Position numbers and translations under genes: made by a program. A stretch of 64,000 bases of DNA from Clostridiaceae bacterium (GTDB lineage: Bacteria; Bacillota; Clostridia; Saccharofermentanales; DTU023): positions 1 to 64,000 of the forward strand of contig DUVH01000016.1 of NCBI GenBank assembly GCA_012841145.1, in the 5' to 3' direction. This document shows, in pieces, positions 24,671 through 33,198 of the stretch (position 1 is its first letter; each line of letters opens with the position of its first letter). Under the pieces are notes generated by a model that was not told the DNA's origin, made no database searches, and saw nothing but the letters and a program-made list of their open reading frames with translations.

Positions 24671-24700
24671 TTAGCAGCACAGATGTACTCGTTGTATAAT
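24671..24700 (+). promoter_or_regulatory. Promoter for the TIM-barrel gene
   Basis: A perfect TATAAT (24695-24700) is preceded after 18 bases by TTAGCA. It lies 112 bases before the start codon at 24812 and is divergent from the YfcC promoter in the same intergenic region. Confidence 0.5.
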
Positions 24701-24811
24701 AGAAAAGACCGGTAATCACACCGTTCATCGACAAAAAGCATCATGAAAAACATCGATAGAATTGTTCAGCCTCGGCAGTCGTTTCAGACATCAACAGAGA
24801 CAGGAGCCGTT

Positions 24812-25531
24812 ATGACCATTCAACACAAAAAAGAAAGAAAATATGTCCCCGAGATTACGTCGCCGCTTCGCGGAGACATCATCAAAATGCCGGGGGTCAT
24901 CGCCGAATGTTCAGGTATTCGCATATACGGGAAGCGCATTAAATCGATTATCTTTACGACAGATGCCGCACAGGCAATCAACCACAATGCCGACGCTCTG
25001 ATCGCCGTTTATCCGTTTACACCGCACCCCGCCATTACGAGCGCGATTATAGGGATCTCGCCGGTGCCTGTGTTTGCCGGGGTCGGCGGCGGAACGACGG
25101 GAGGCAAGCGATGCGCGCAGATCGCGATGTTCGCCGAATCGCAGGGCGCCGTCGGCCTCGTCGTCAATTCACCGACAACGCTCGAAACCATACGCGACAT
25201 TAAGGCCGTCGTCGATATACCGATCGTCTGCACCATCGTAACGGAGTACATGGACATCGAATCGAGAGTCGAAGCAGGTGTTCAAATATTCAATGTGAGC
25301 GGAGCGGATCGTACCGTTGATATCGTGAAAAGCATCCGCACACGTTATCCGACGATCCCCATCATTGCGACAGGAGGTTCAACGGACGAAACGATACTCA
25401 GGACGATACAGGCGGGCGCTAACGCCATCACGTATACGCCTCCGACGAGCGCCCAGCTTTTCAAGCTCAAAATGGATAAATATCGAAAGATGGCGCAAGA
25501 CGAATACGAGAGTAGGCACCAACTGAGTTAA
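24812..25531 (+). CDS. Conserved TIM-barrel protein of unknown function
   Basis: This 239-residue soluble protein resembles a clostridial family usually labelled only as hydrolase. Features include VPEITSPLRGDIIKMPGVIAE, FTPHPAITSAIIG, a glycine-rich loop VFAGVGGGTTGGKR, and a phosphate-binding-type C terminus (IPIIATGGSTDETILRTIQAGANAITYTPP) as in phosphate-binding beta-alpha barrels. I start at ATG 24812 because AGGAG lies 7 bases upstream. The track start, 23 codons earlier, has no ribosome site. It precedes tldD by 70 bases on the same strand and could share its transcript. The substrate is unknown. Confidence 0.72.
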   Translation: MTIQHKKERKYVPEITSPLRGDIIKMPGVIAECSGIRIYGKRIKSIIFTTDAAQAINHNADALIAVYPFTPHPAITSAIIGISPVPVFAGVGGGTTGGKRCAQIAMFAESQGAVGLVVNSPTTLETIRDIKAVVDIPIVCTIVTEYMDIESRVEAGVQIFNVSGADRTVDIVKSIRTRYPTIPIIATGGSTDETILRTIQAGANAITYTPPTSAQLFKLKMDKYRKMAQDEYESRHQLS

Positions 25532-25601
25532 CATTTTTATGACACTCCGTTTCGCGAGGTGTAGTATCATTAATCCCATCAAATAGAGGGAACGATCTTT
25601 T

Positions 25602-26990
25602 ATGCTCAGCGACACATTATTTGAATGCAAGCGATATTTTATTGATGGCGCGGAAAGCGAGTTGCGCGCGCAGCATAATACGGGGCGGCGTGTTTCTTTT
25701 TTGGACGGTCAGATGATCGGCAACGTCCGCCAAGATTATAAGGGTGTGAGTGCGCGAGTTCGACGCGGAGGTCTCTACGGTTTCTCGTCAAAGGGCGAGT
25801 ACACGCTTGATTCTGTCAAAAGTGTATTGAATGAAGCTTCGAACAATGCGCTTTTTCTTGAAAAACATGTCAAATCGACGAAGGGTCGCCTTTCTCCGGT
25901 GCCGACAGGCATGACGGGACTCAAAGAGTCCGTGACCGATGCGGAGCAGTCTTTTTACGTCGAACTCTGTCGAGCGATTGATGCGTATATCGTCGCCCGG
26001 TGTCCGAACATCATCAGCCGGCGTGTCAGCGCTTTTAGTGATTCGGTCGAGAAGGTTATTACCGTTTCGAACGGATACGATGCGCATGTCGTCACGCCTC
26101 GCAGTTATGTGTATGTCGTACTGACGGCGGAATCGGCGGCCGGTACGCCGGTTGACGTAATGGCGGCGATCGGAGGTTTTGGCACCATCGATCACAATTT
26201 CGTCGATCTAAATGAAGCGAAGGAGAAGATCGACAAGCTGTACGAACAACTGCAACAAAAATGCGAAGGCGTCTATGCGAAAGCGGGCGAGGCTACGTGC
26301 ATTCTTTCGGGACGTATGGCGGGGATGCTCGCTCACGAAGCCGTAGGGCATACGGTGGAAGCCGACCTTGTTCAGAGCGGGTCTGTGTCGGCGCATATGC
26401 TCGGCAAGCAAGTCGCTTCCGAGAAAGTCTCGATGGTCGACTATGCTCATACCGTCTTCGGAAAGCCGACACCTCTCCCTGTCTATGTTGACGACGAGGG
26501 CGTGAAGGCGGAAGACGCCGTGTTGATTCAAGACGGCATCCTGACGGAGTACATGAATAATCGCCAATCGGCTGATTTGTTCGATATGACGCCTCGGGGC
26601 AATGCGCGCGCATGGCTTTTCTCCGACGAGCCGCTCATCCGTATGCGCAATACGGCGATTGTGCCGGGAGACGACAAACTTGAGGACATGATCGCCTCGG
26701 TGGACGATGGCTATTATTTAGTTGATTCAGGCAATGGACAAGCCGATATGACGGGCGAGTTCATGTTCGGCGTGACGATCGGTTACGAAATCAAAAAAGG
26801 AAAGCTCGGACGCGCCATACTCGATACAACCATTTCGGGGGTCGCTTTCGAGATGCTGAAAACGGTCGACATGGTTTCCGATGAATTAGAGTGGGTGAGC
26901 GCCGGTTTTTGCGGAAAGAAACAGCCGATGGCGGTCGGGATGGGCGGCCCGCATATTCGCTGCCGTCTGACGATGGGAGGCAAAGCATGA
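25602..26990 (+). CDS. tldD: TldD metalloprotease subunit
   Basis: This 462-residue TldD/PmbA-family protein carries the HExxxH zinc motif (LAHEAVGHTVEADLV) that marks TldD as the catalytic subunit of the TldD-TldE protease. The downstream MRNTAIVPGDDKLEDMIASV and GEFMFGVTIGYEIKKGKLG segments are typical. In other bacteria TldD/E degrades unfolded peptides and trims leader peptides of ribosomally made peptides. The stop codon overlaps the tldE start (ATGA). The pair lies about 0.7 kb upstream of the SCIFF peptide and maturase, raising the possibility of a role in processing it (inference). Confidence 0.93.
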   Translation: MLSDTLFECKRYFIDGAESELRAQHNTGRRVSFLDGQMIGNVRQDYKGVSARVRRGGLYGFSSKGEYTLDSVKSVLNEASNNALFLEKHVKSTKGRLSPVPTGMTGLKESVTDAEQSFYVELCRAIDAYIVARCPNIISRRVSAFSDSVEKVITVSNGYDAHVVTPRSYVYVVLTAESAAGTPVDVMAAIGGFGTIDHNFVDLNEAKEKIDKLYEQLQQKCEGVYAKAGEATCILSGRMAGMLAHEAVGHTVEADLVQSGSVSAHMLGKQVASEKVSMVDYAHTVFGKPTPLPVYVDDEGVKAEDAVLIQDGILTEYMNNRQSADLFDMTPRGNARAWLFSDEPLIRMRNTAIVPGDDKLEDMIASVDDGYYLVDSGNGQADMTGEFMFGVTIGYEIKKGKLGRAILDTTISGVAFEMLKTVDMVSDELEWVSAGFCGKKQPMAVGMGGPHIRCRLTMGGKA

Positions 26991-28288
26991 TAGCGATGGA
27001 AAAACTGGCACAACTCGGAGTATCGGCTCTTCAGAAGGGCGGTGCCGATCAGGCTGTCTGTTCCGTGTCGCGTTCCGTCATGCGCGAATTGACGGCGGAG
27101 TGGGGAGAGTTCAGTCTATATCGAACGATTTTTGATGATTCCGTCGGCTTTATGGCGACAATAGATGGACGGCGCGGCGTTCTGTCCCAAAATATGGTCA
27201 ATGAAGAGGCCATACGAGAGGGAGCTGCCAATTGTTTAAAATCGGCGGAAGCTGCAGATCCTGACGAAGCGTGGCAGCTCGCGCCTCCGGTTCCGGAGCA
27301 GTTATTTGAGACGGGACCTCTTGCGTGCGATGAAGAGAAATTGTTTGAGCGCTGTGCGGAGTTTTTGGCCGATATACGTGCGCGATTCCCCCTTATCAGC
27401 GTCGGTTCGCTCATGGCGACGCATGTTCTGAGAGAAGGGCTAAGCCTCTATTCGACAGGGAGTCGATTTATCTCGCGGCGCGGGGTCTATTCAGTTGACC
27501 TCATGTTCAATGCGATGGAGAACGAAGCGACATCGTCATTCTTCTCAACCTCGGTGGAGATTCTTGATCTTGACACTCCTTTTATTGAACTTGGAAGTTT
27601 TGAATCGGACTTGGCCGCTATTTCGAGACAAGTTGTCACGAAGGCGATGGATGACAAGTTTACGGGAACGGTGTTGCTGACACCTGACTGTTTCGGCGAC
27701 TTGCTCGCAATGTGCATCGGGACATACGCGTCGGACGGTGTAATTTTGGACGGCACGAGCCTCTGGCTTGACAAGATCGGGCAGCAGGTTGCGAGCGAGA
27801 AGCTGAGTCTGAAGCTGGCGCCGCATCACCCCGATATCGTCGCCGGTCAGCGTTTCACATCGGAAGGCTATATCTCCGAAGATTACGATATGATCGAGCG
27901 AGGTGTCCTGAAACAGTTCCGTCTCAGCGACTACGCGGCTCGTAAAACAGGCTACAAGCGGTCGCCCAATTCATCGCTCGGCAGCTTCATTGTCGAACCG
28001 GGCGAGGAGTCGTTCGAGACGATGATTCGCGACATTGACCGCGGAATTTTCGTCGCGCGGTTGTCCGGCGGTTCGCCGAGCGCATCGGGCGATTTCTCGG
28101 GTGTTGCGAAAAACTGTTTTTTGATTGAAAAGGGCGAAATTAGAGAGGCGTTGAGCGAAACGATGATCAACGGCAATTTGGCGGAGTTTCTTATGAACAT
28201 CAAGGCGCTCTCAAAGGAAGTCGTAAAAGACGGAAGTTGCGTACTCCCGTGGGTCGCTATCGAGGGCGTGGGGATCGCCGGCAAGTAA
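26987..28288 (+). CDS. tldE: TldE/PmbA protease partner subunit
   Basis: This 433-residue member of the TldD/PmbA family lacks the HExxxH motif, as expected for TldE, the structural partner of TldD. Typical C-terminal sequences are present (YKRSPNSSLGSFIVEPGEESFETMIRDIDRGIFVARLSGGSPSASGDFSGVAKN). The ORF track starts 32 codons earlier inside tldD. The true start is the ATG at 26987, which overlaps the tldD stop by four bases and has GGGAGG 6 bases upstream. Together the two proteins form a heterodimeric protease. Confidence 0.92.
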   Translation: MIAMEKLAQLGVSALQKGGADQAVCSVSRSVMRELTAEWGEFSLYRTIFDDSVGFMATIDGRRGVLSQNMVNEEAIREGAANCLKSAEAADPDEAWQLAPPVPEQLFETGPLACDEEKLFERCAEFLADIRARFPLISVGSLMATHVLREGLSLYSTGSRFISRRGVYSVDLMFNAMENEATSSFFSTSVEILDLDTPFIELGSFESDLAAISRQVVTKAMDDKFTGTVLLTPDCFGDLLAMCIGTYASDGVILDGTSLWLDKIGQQVASEKLSLKLAPHHPDIVAGQRFTSEGYISEDYDMIERGVLKQFRLSDYAARKTGYKRSPNSSLGSFIVEPGEESFETMIRDIDRGIFVARLSGGSPSASGDFSGVAKNCFLIEKGEIREALSETMINGNLAEFLMNIKALSKEVVKDGSCVLPWVAIEGVGIAGK

Positions 28289-28300
28289 AGGAAAAAACAT

Positions 28301-28888
28301 ATGATTGAGAACGTGAAAGATAAGAAAGATAAGATGGAAAAAACTCCGAAGAGAGTATTCTGGGAACTGATGCTGATCGGCGTCGCTTTATTGACAGCTG
28401 GCATCTTTACTCTTGCGAATCCGCAGGGAACGCTCAAGTTCATTCTGATTGTCGTGGGGATTGTCTCCATCGTCAGCAGTGTTGGTTTCTTCATGCGCTT
28501 TTTACGCATTCGTGAGGAGACGGGGTGGACGAGCTCTTTTGTGCTCGTGCTGGCAGGGCTTCTATTTATATTCGGCTTAATCCTCATCATCAAACCGGAC
28601 GAGACGTGGAAGTTTCTGATCTACTCGGTCGGCTTGTGGTTTATCGCTTACGCTGTGTATTCGCTCGTCGCTTCCGTGAAGATTAAATCTTTTAATCAGA
28701 AGCTTTTCACTGTTACCTTCATACTCGGTTTGCTGCTGCTCCTTGCAGGCGTCCTATTAATCTTATCGCCGACGATCGGACTTACGTTTATCGGTCTGCT
28801 GATCGGTATCGCTCTCGTCGTCAACGGTTTGGATTTTATCTTGCTTGCGATTGCGGGGAAATTGATCGGCAGTCAACAGAGACTATGA
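28301..28888 (+). CDS. HdeD/DUF308 family membrane protein
   Basis: This 195-residue protein has six predicted membrane segments in three hairpin pairs (WELMLIGVALLTAGIFTLANP, FVLVLAGLLFIFGLILIIKPDE, LGLLLLLAGVLLILSPTIGLTFIGLLIGIALVVNG), the repeated pattern of DUF308 proteins. The function is unknown; HdeD in enterobacteria is linked to acid resistance. The first 20 residues are charged and cytoplasmic. It begins 12 bases after tldE, so it is probably co-transcribed with tldDE. Confidence 0.82.
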   Translation: MIENVKDKKDKMEKTPKRVFWELMLIGVALLTAGIFTLANPQGTLKFILIVVGIVSIVSSVGFFMRFLRIREETGWTSSFVLVLAGLLFIFGLILIIKPDETWKFLIYSVGLWFIAYAVYSLVASVKIKSFNQKLFTVTFILGLLLLLAGVLLILSPTIGLTFIGLLIGIALVVNGLDFILLAIAGKLIGSQQRL

Positions 28889-29021
28889 CAATACGTGTAA
28901 CGTGGGCAGTTCCGCGTATTTCGTCATGGATATGTGCTGGTCGTCATGGCGTTTGCGCAGGTATGTTAACGTCGTGCTATAGTAGTAAAAGACACGAATA
29001 GACAAAAGGAAGGTTTTTACA

Positions 29022-29177
29022 ATGTCAGATAAAAAGAGAATTATCACTTTGCCGACGCGTAAACTGATTGACGCTGACAGGCGCGACGGTTGCGGTGAAT
29101 GTCAGACGTCTTGTCAATCGGCCTGCAAAACGTCGTGCGGTGTCGCGAATCAGCAGTGTGAGCAGGAGCGCGACTAA
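29022..29177 (+). CDS. scfA: SCIFF ranthipeptide precursor (six cysteines in forty-five residues)
   Basis: This 51-residue peptide is missed by the ORF track. It has a leader (MSDKKRIITLPTRKLIDADR) and a cysteine-rich core (DGCGECQTSCQSACKTSCGV, then ANQQCEQERD). The six cysteines are at 24, 27, 31, 35, 39 and 46. This is the nearly invariant SCIFF pattern found across Clostridia and always placed next to a dedicated radical SAM maturase, which here begins 83 bases downstream. The maturase installs thioether links between cysteines and acceptor residues. The mature function is still poorly understood. The ribosome site AAGGAAGG lies 8 bases before the ATG. Confidence 0.95.
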   Translation: MSDKKRIITLPTRKLIDADRRDGCGECQTSCQSACKTSCGVANQQCEQERD

Positions 29178-29260
29178 TCGCATTACTTTTGTGATGAAGG
29201 CCCGAAGCGTCGGCATGCCGTGCTGAAAAGACGGCGCGCCGGTTTCTTGCGGATGAGCGG

Positions 29261-30706
29261 ATGGTACATCAGTATAAACTGAACGGCTACAACATCGTGT
29301 TGGACGTCGATAGCGGCAGTATTCATCTCGTAGACGAGCTCGTCTACGAGATTATTTCTTTGTACGAAAAGACAGGCAGGACAGATATCGTTCGCGCGCT
29401 TTCCGATCGTTTCGAACCTGACGATATCCGTTCAGCGCTCGTTGAAGTGGAGGAGCTCGTCGATCAGCAAAAGCTGTTCTCTCGTACGGATCACGCCGCG
29501 CGACTTTTTGCGGGTCCAGGATTCCCGACGACGAAGAGGAAGAGTTCGACAGCAAACGCACAACTCGATCATGATGAAGGCGCGGATGAGTATGGCCGGA
29601 AACATGAAGATGTTATCAAGGCGCTCTGTCTCAATGTCGCTCACACATGCAATCTCGATTGCTCTTATTGTTTTGCCGGACAGGGCAAGTACAAAGGAGA
29701 GCGGGCGCTCATGTCGTTTGAGACGGGCAAGAAGGCGATCGACTTTCTCATCAATCATTCAGGATCGAGGCGGAATCTTGAAGTCGACTTCTTCGGCGGT
29801 GAACCGCTTCTCAATTGGCAGATGGTCAAAGATGTCGTCACTTATGCACGTTCCGTCGAAGAGAAGACCGGCAAGCATTTCCGTTTCACGTTGACGACGA
29901 ATGGCCTGCTTATCGATGACGACGTGATCGAGTTCACGAACAAAGAGATGCATAACGTCGTCCTCAGTCTCGACGGACGCCCTCACGTGCACGACCGTTT
30001 TCGTGTCGATATAGGGGGGCAAGGCAGCTATGCGCGTATCGTTCCGAAATTTCTCGAACTCGTTCGCAGACGTAACCGCGGCACGTATTACGTCAGAGGT
30101 ACATATACGCACCTCAACACCGATTTTATGAACGATATTCTTCATATGCTCGACCTCGGGTTTCGTGAGCTTAGTATGGAGCCGGTCGTTTGCCGCCCGG
30201 ACGAGCCGTATGCGCTGACGGAAGAGGACATGCCGGTCCTCAAAGAACAATACGAGAAGCTTGCCAAAGAGATGCTGCGCCGCGAGCGCGAGGGCGACCC
30301 TTTCGAGTTCTACCATTTCATGATCGATCTCGAGCACGGTCCCTGCATTTACAAGCGGATCGTCGGCTGTGGGGCAGGGACGGAATATCTTGCCGTGACG
30401 CCGACGGGCGACCTCTATCCGTGCCATCAGCTCGTCGATGATCCGTCCTTTTGCATCGGTACTCTTGATGATGGCGTGACGGAACAAGATCTTCAAAATG
30501 AGTTTCGAAAGTGCAACATCTTTGCCCGTGAGGCGTGTCGCGATTGCTGGGCGAAGTTGTATTGTGCCGGAGGCTGTGCCGCGAACGCATTTCACATGTC
30601 GGGAAGTCTCTTCGGAATCGACACGTTCGGCTGCGAACTTTTCAAAAAGCGTATTGAATGCGCCATCATGATAAAAGTCGCCAAGGCGGTTGCCTCGGCG
30701 ACTTGA
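29261..30706 (+). CDS. scfB: SCIFF radical SAM maturase (ranthipeptide synthase)
   Basis: This 481-residue radical SAM/SPASM protein has an N-terminal PqqD-like peptide-recognition segment (MVHQYKLNGYNIVLDVDSGS, residues about 1-90), the radical SAM core with CNLDCSYCFAGQGKY (Cys130, 134, 137), a GGEPLLNW motif, and a C-terminal SPASM region with many cysteines (GCGAGTEYLAVTPTGDLYPCHQ, CRDCWAKLYCAGGCAANAF). It would form thioether crosslinks in the adjacent SCIFF peptide using S-adenosylmethionine. A hairpin (AAGTCGCC...GGCGACTT, 30675-30704) overlaps the stop codon but has no T-tract. No exporter gene is adjacent. Confidence 0.95.
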   Translation: MVHQYKLNGYNIVLDVDSGSIHLVDELVYEIISLYEKTGRTDIVRALSDRFEPDDIRSALVEVEELVDQQKLFSRTDHAARLFAGPGFPTTKRKSSTANAQLDHDEGADEYGRKHEDVIKALCLNVAHTCNLDCSYCFAGQGKYKGERALMSFETGKKAIDFLINHSGSRRNLEVDFFGGEPLLNWQMVKDVVTYARSVEEKTGKHFRFTLTTNGLLIDDDVIEFTNKEMHNVVLSLDGRPHVHDRFRVDIGGQGSYARIVPKFLELVRRRNRGTYYVRGTYTHLNTDFMNDILHMLDLGFRELSMEPVVCRPDEPYALTEEDMPVLKEQYEKLAKEMLRREREGDPFEFYHFMIDLEHGPCIYKRIVGCGAGTEYLAVTPTGDLYPCHQLVDDPSFCIGTLDDGVTEQDLQNEFRKCNIFAREACRDCWAKLYCAGGCAANAFHMSGSLFGIDTFGCELFKKRIECAIMIKVAKAVASAT

Positions 30707-30782
30707 CCCTAAGGTTATATTTAACGACGCAAAGGTATTCTGTGTCTGTTAACCTCTCATTCCCTTCTGGCGTTTTTACAGA

Positions 30783-31352
30783 TTAACGTTCAAACGTGAT
30801 GCGGTTTTCCGCAACACCCATGCCGTCTTCCTCGATTTCTTCAACGGACGCGATGGAAAGGTCGAAGAGGAGTAATTGTTCATTCAGCGACAAGTTGTCA
30901 ATAAATTTCTCATTGCCTTGGAAAAGATTCAAAGCTTCTCCGCTTAACGCTTTTTCCTCGATAACGAATCGATAGGTCTTGCCCTTGCTGACAGTTTCCA
31001 ACAAGGAATCCGCGACCTCAAGCAGAAAGGGCTTTGTCTGGTAGCATGCGACTAAGAGCATTCTCGGCGTTTCTCCGTCAAGCACATAATCGGGGATGAT
31101 GTCGATCACGCGAGCTGCAAACTCTCCCTTTGCGATGACGGAGGTGATTATTGTCTCTTCCGATTCAGTAGATTCAATTTCAGTAGTTTCGGCTTCAGTG
31201 GTTTCGACCGTCTCGGTATCTTCAATATCGACCTCGACCTCAATGACCTCTTCATTTGTTTTCGGATCGCCGACTTTGATACCGAGGGTGCAAGCACTTG
31301 ACAACATCAATGCAATCAAAAGCAAACAAACGACGACCGGTATTTTCTTCAT
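30783..31352 (-). CDS. Lipoprotein of unknown function with a Glu/Thr-rich linker
   Basis: This 189-residue protein has a lipoprotein signal peptide (MKKIPVVVCLLLIALMLSSAC, modified cysteine at 21). Residues about 34-68 form a repetitive acidic, threonine-rich linker (ETVETTEAETTEIESTESEE). A folded domain of about 115 residues follows, without motifs I recognise. The linker is typical of surface lipoproteins that hold a domain away from the membrane. It would be anchored on the outer face of the cytoplasmic membrane. It is convergent with the SCIFF maturase gene and upstream, on the same strand, of nothing obviously related. Confidence 0.75.
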   Translation of the reverse strand: MKKIPVVVCLLLIALMLSSACTLGIKVGDPKTNEEVIEVEVDIEDTETVETTEAETTEIESTESEETIITSVIAKGEFAARVIDIIPDYVLDGETPRMLLVACYQTKPFLLEVADSLLETVSKGKTYRFVIEEKALSGEALNLFQGNEKFIDNLSLNEQLLLFDLSIASVEEIEEDGMGVAENRITFER

Positions 31353-31437
31353 AATGTAATCCCCCTATCCCGTTCTTCGTTGATCTTCAATCAGGCTTTT
31401 TGTTCGTTGCACAGCCTGCACAAACTCTCGAAACGAC

Positions 31438-32511
31438 CTAGTAGTGCGGTATTACGGCGATCCAGCCGTGAATATCTTCGACAGTCTGACGCTGGATGCC
31501 GGTGAGTATATCGTAGAACATCTGCGCCACGGATCCAATCTCTCTGTTGTTGATGATGATCGATTCGCCCATGTATTGGAGCTCGCCGACAGGAGAGATG
31601 ACGGCCGCCGTGCCTGTACCGAACGCTTCCGTCAGGCGTCCTTCAGCATGTGCCTCATACAGTTCTTTGACGCTGATACGGCGTTCTTCCACAATCATAT
31701 CGCGGTCTTTGGCGAGCGTGATGACGGAGTCGCGCGTCACGCCCGGCAAGATGGTATCTCCGAGTTCCGCTGTGACGATCTTGCCGTCGATCACGAACAT
31801 CATATTCATGGCGCCGACCTCTTCAACGTATTTCTGTTCGCGCCCGTCGAGCCAGAGTACTTGGTTGAATCCGGCATCCATAGCCTCTTTCGTCGCCTTG
31901 AAGCTGGCGGCGTAGTTCCCGCCCGTTTTCGCGCGTCCCATGCCGCCTTTGACGGCACGTACATAACGCTGTTCGATGCGGATACGAACCGGTTTCATGC
32001 CGTCCGGATAGTACGATCCTGACGGCGCGCAAATGACAAAGTAGATAAAGCGCTCGGCGGAATGTGCGCCGAGGCTCTTGCCGTCCGCGATCATCGTCGG
32101 TCGTATGTAGAGCGACGTTCCCTCACTGCTCGGCACCCAGTCGCGATCGAGATCGATTAAACGCGAAATAGCTTCGACCTGAAAATCTTCGTCAAGGGCG
32201 GGCATGCAAGTGCGATCGGCGCTTCGGTTCATGCGGCGCGCATTATCGATGAGGCGGAAAGAACCGACCTCACCATTCGGCAATCTGTACGCTTTGGTGC
32301 CTTCGAATATTTCCTGTGCGTAATGAAAGACAGGTGATGCCGGATCGAGACAAAGCGGTCCATACGGGACGATACGCGCATCGTGCCACCCAATGCCTTT
32401 GTCGTACTCGACAATAAACATATGGTCGGTAAAAATACGCCCAAAGCCGAGTTTGCTCTCGTCTGTCGGTTTAACTTTCGGGTTTTCTGTTCTGGTAATC
32501 TTGATGTCCAT
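31438..32511 (-). CDS. ilvE: Branched-chain amino acid aminotransferase
   Basis: This 357-residue class IV PLP aminotransferase has the family motifs FEGTKAYRLPNGEVGSFR, the PLP lysine region at GGMGRAKTGGNYAAS, and GTGTAAVISPVGELQY. It interconverts leucine, isoleucine and valine with their 2-oxo acids. It is the last gene of the minus-strand ptb-buk-ATPase-vorDBAC block, so here it probably works in the catabolic direction, feeding 2-oxo acids to the adjacent oxidoreductase. A 143-base leader with two inverted repeats separates it from vorC. The ribosome site GAAAGGATC lies just upstream of ATG. Confidence 0.93.
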   Translation of the reverse strand: MDIKITRTENPKVKPTDESKLGFGRIFTDHMFIVEYDKGIGWHDARIVPYGPLCLDPASPVFHYAQEIFEGTKAYRLPNGEVGSFRLIDNARRMNRSADRTCMPALDEDFQVEAISRLIDLDRDWVPSSEGTSLYIRPTMIADGKSLGAHSAERFIYFVICAPSGSYYPDGMKPVRIRIEQRYVRAVKGGMGRAKTGGNYAASFKATKEAMDAGFNQVLWLDGREQKYVEEVGAMNMMFVIDGKIVTAELGDTILPGVTRDSVITLAKDRDMIVEERRISVKELYEAHAEGRLTEAFGTGTAAVISPVGELQYMGESIIINNREIGSVAQMFYDILTGIQRQTVEDIHGWIAVIPHY

Positions 32512-32527
32512 TGTTGATCCTTTCTCG

Positions 32528-32636
32528 AATCAATCTCTTGCGGAGCTGACGCTTTGTACATCTTTTCCCTTCGAGATTGATTGGGGAAGTTGCTGACGGT
32601 AAGGGTACGCGGCACCCCCTCTTGCCGAATACCCTT
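32528..32636 (-). promoter_or_regulatory. Structured leader between vorC and ilvE
   Basis: Two inverted repeats fill the 143-base vorC-ilvE gap. The first in the direction of transcription is AAGGGTA...TACCCTT, with an inner GGCA...TGCC (32636-32601). The second is AATCAATCTC...GAGATTGATT (32582-32528), a perfect 10-bp stem with a 35-base loop ending just before the ilvE ribosome site. Neither has a T-tract. They may control ilvE translation or transcript processing. No known riboswitch class is recognised. Confidence 0.45.
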
Positions 32637-32654
32637 GAGTCATCTGTTTCTTGC

Positions 32655-33197
32655 TCACAGTCTCACGCAGGCGGCGCCTCGCTGGAGCGCGACCTCGTTC
32701 AGTTCGACGAGGTGAGCCTTTTTGCTGGTGAAAATGTTTCGCAACATATCAACGACTGTTTCAAATTTCAAAAATTTAGTCGCCTCGATGTAGGCGCCGA
32801 GCATCGCCATGTTGGCGACGCGCATATTGCCGAGCTCCGAAGCGATTTCGAGTGACGGGACATAGACGATCCGTACGTCGTCGCGTTTGACCTTGCGCTC
32901 AACGATCGATTCGTTGACGAGGATTAAGCCGCCCGGTTTGACGGTCGGCTCGAACTTATCGAGGGACGGCTGGTTCATAGCGATGAGCTCGCTCGGCTCG
33001 AGGACGATCGGCGAGATGATTTCCGTATCGGCAATGACGACGCTGCAGTTCGCCGTACCGCCACGCATCTCAGGGCCATATGACGGCAGCCAGCTGACGT
33101 TCAGGCCCTGCGCCATCGCTGCTTCCGACATCGTCGTGCCGATCGACATGACGCCCTGTCCGCCGAAACCCGCTACGATGATTTCATGGTAAGCCAT
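32655..33197 (-). CDS. vorC: 2-oxoacid:ferredoxin oxidoreductase gamma subunit
   Basis: This 180-residue gamma subunit has IIVAGFGGQGVMSIGTTMSEAAM at the N terminus and LPSYGPEMRGGTANCSVVI. It is part of a four-subunit enzyme with the neighbouring alpha, beta and delta genes. The enzyme oxidatively decarboxylates a 2-oxo acid to an acyl-CoA and reduces ferredoxin. Context with ilvE, ptb and buk points to branched-chain 2-oxo acids (VOR type). A 2-oxoglutarate enzyme (KOR) has the same subunit plan and cannot be excluded from sequence alone. It begins 1 base after the beta gene stop. Confidence 0.9.
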   Translation of the reverse strand: MAYHEIIVAGFGGQGVMSIGTTMSEAAMAQGLNVSWLPSYGPEMRGGTANCSVVIADTEIISPIVLEPSELIAMNQPSLDKFEPTVKPGGLILVNESIVERKVKRDDVRIVYVPSLEIASELGNMRVANMAMLGAYIEATKFLKFETVVDMLRNIFTSKKAHLVELNEVALQRGAACVRL

Positions 33198-33198
33198 C

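Noticed and set aside
30675-30704. Terminator at the end of the SCIFF maturase gene
   Set aside because: AAGTCGCC/GGCGACTT is a good stem, but it overlaps coding sequence and no T-run follows.
32601-32636. T-box-like string GGGGGTGCCGCG before ilvE
   Set aside because: It lacks one base of the conserved motif, the leader is too short for stem I, and no terminator follows; it is better described as a plain hairpin.
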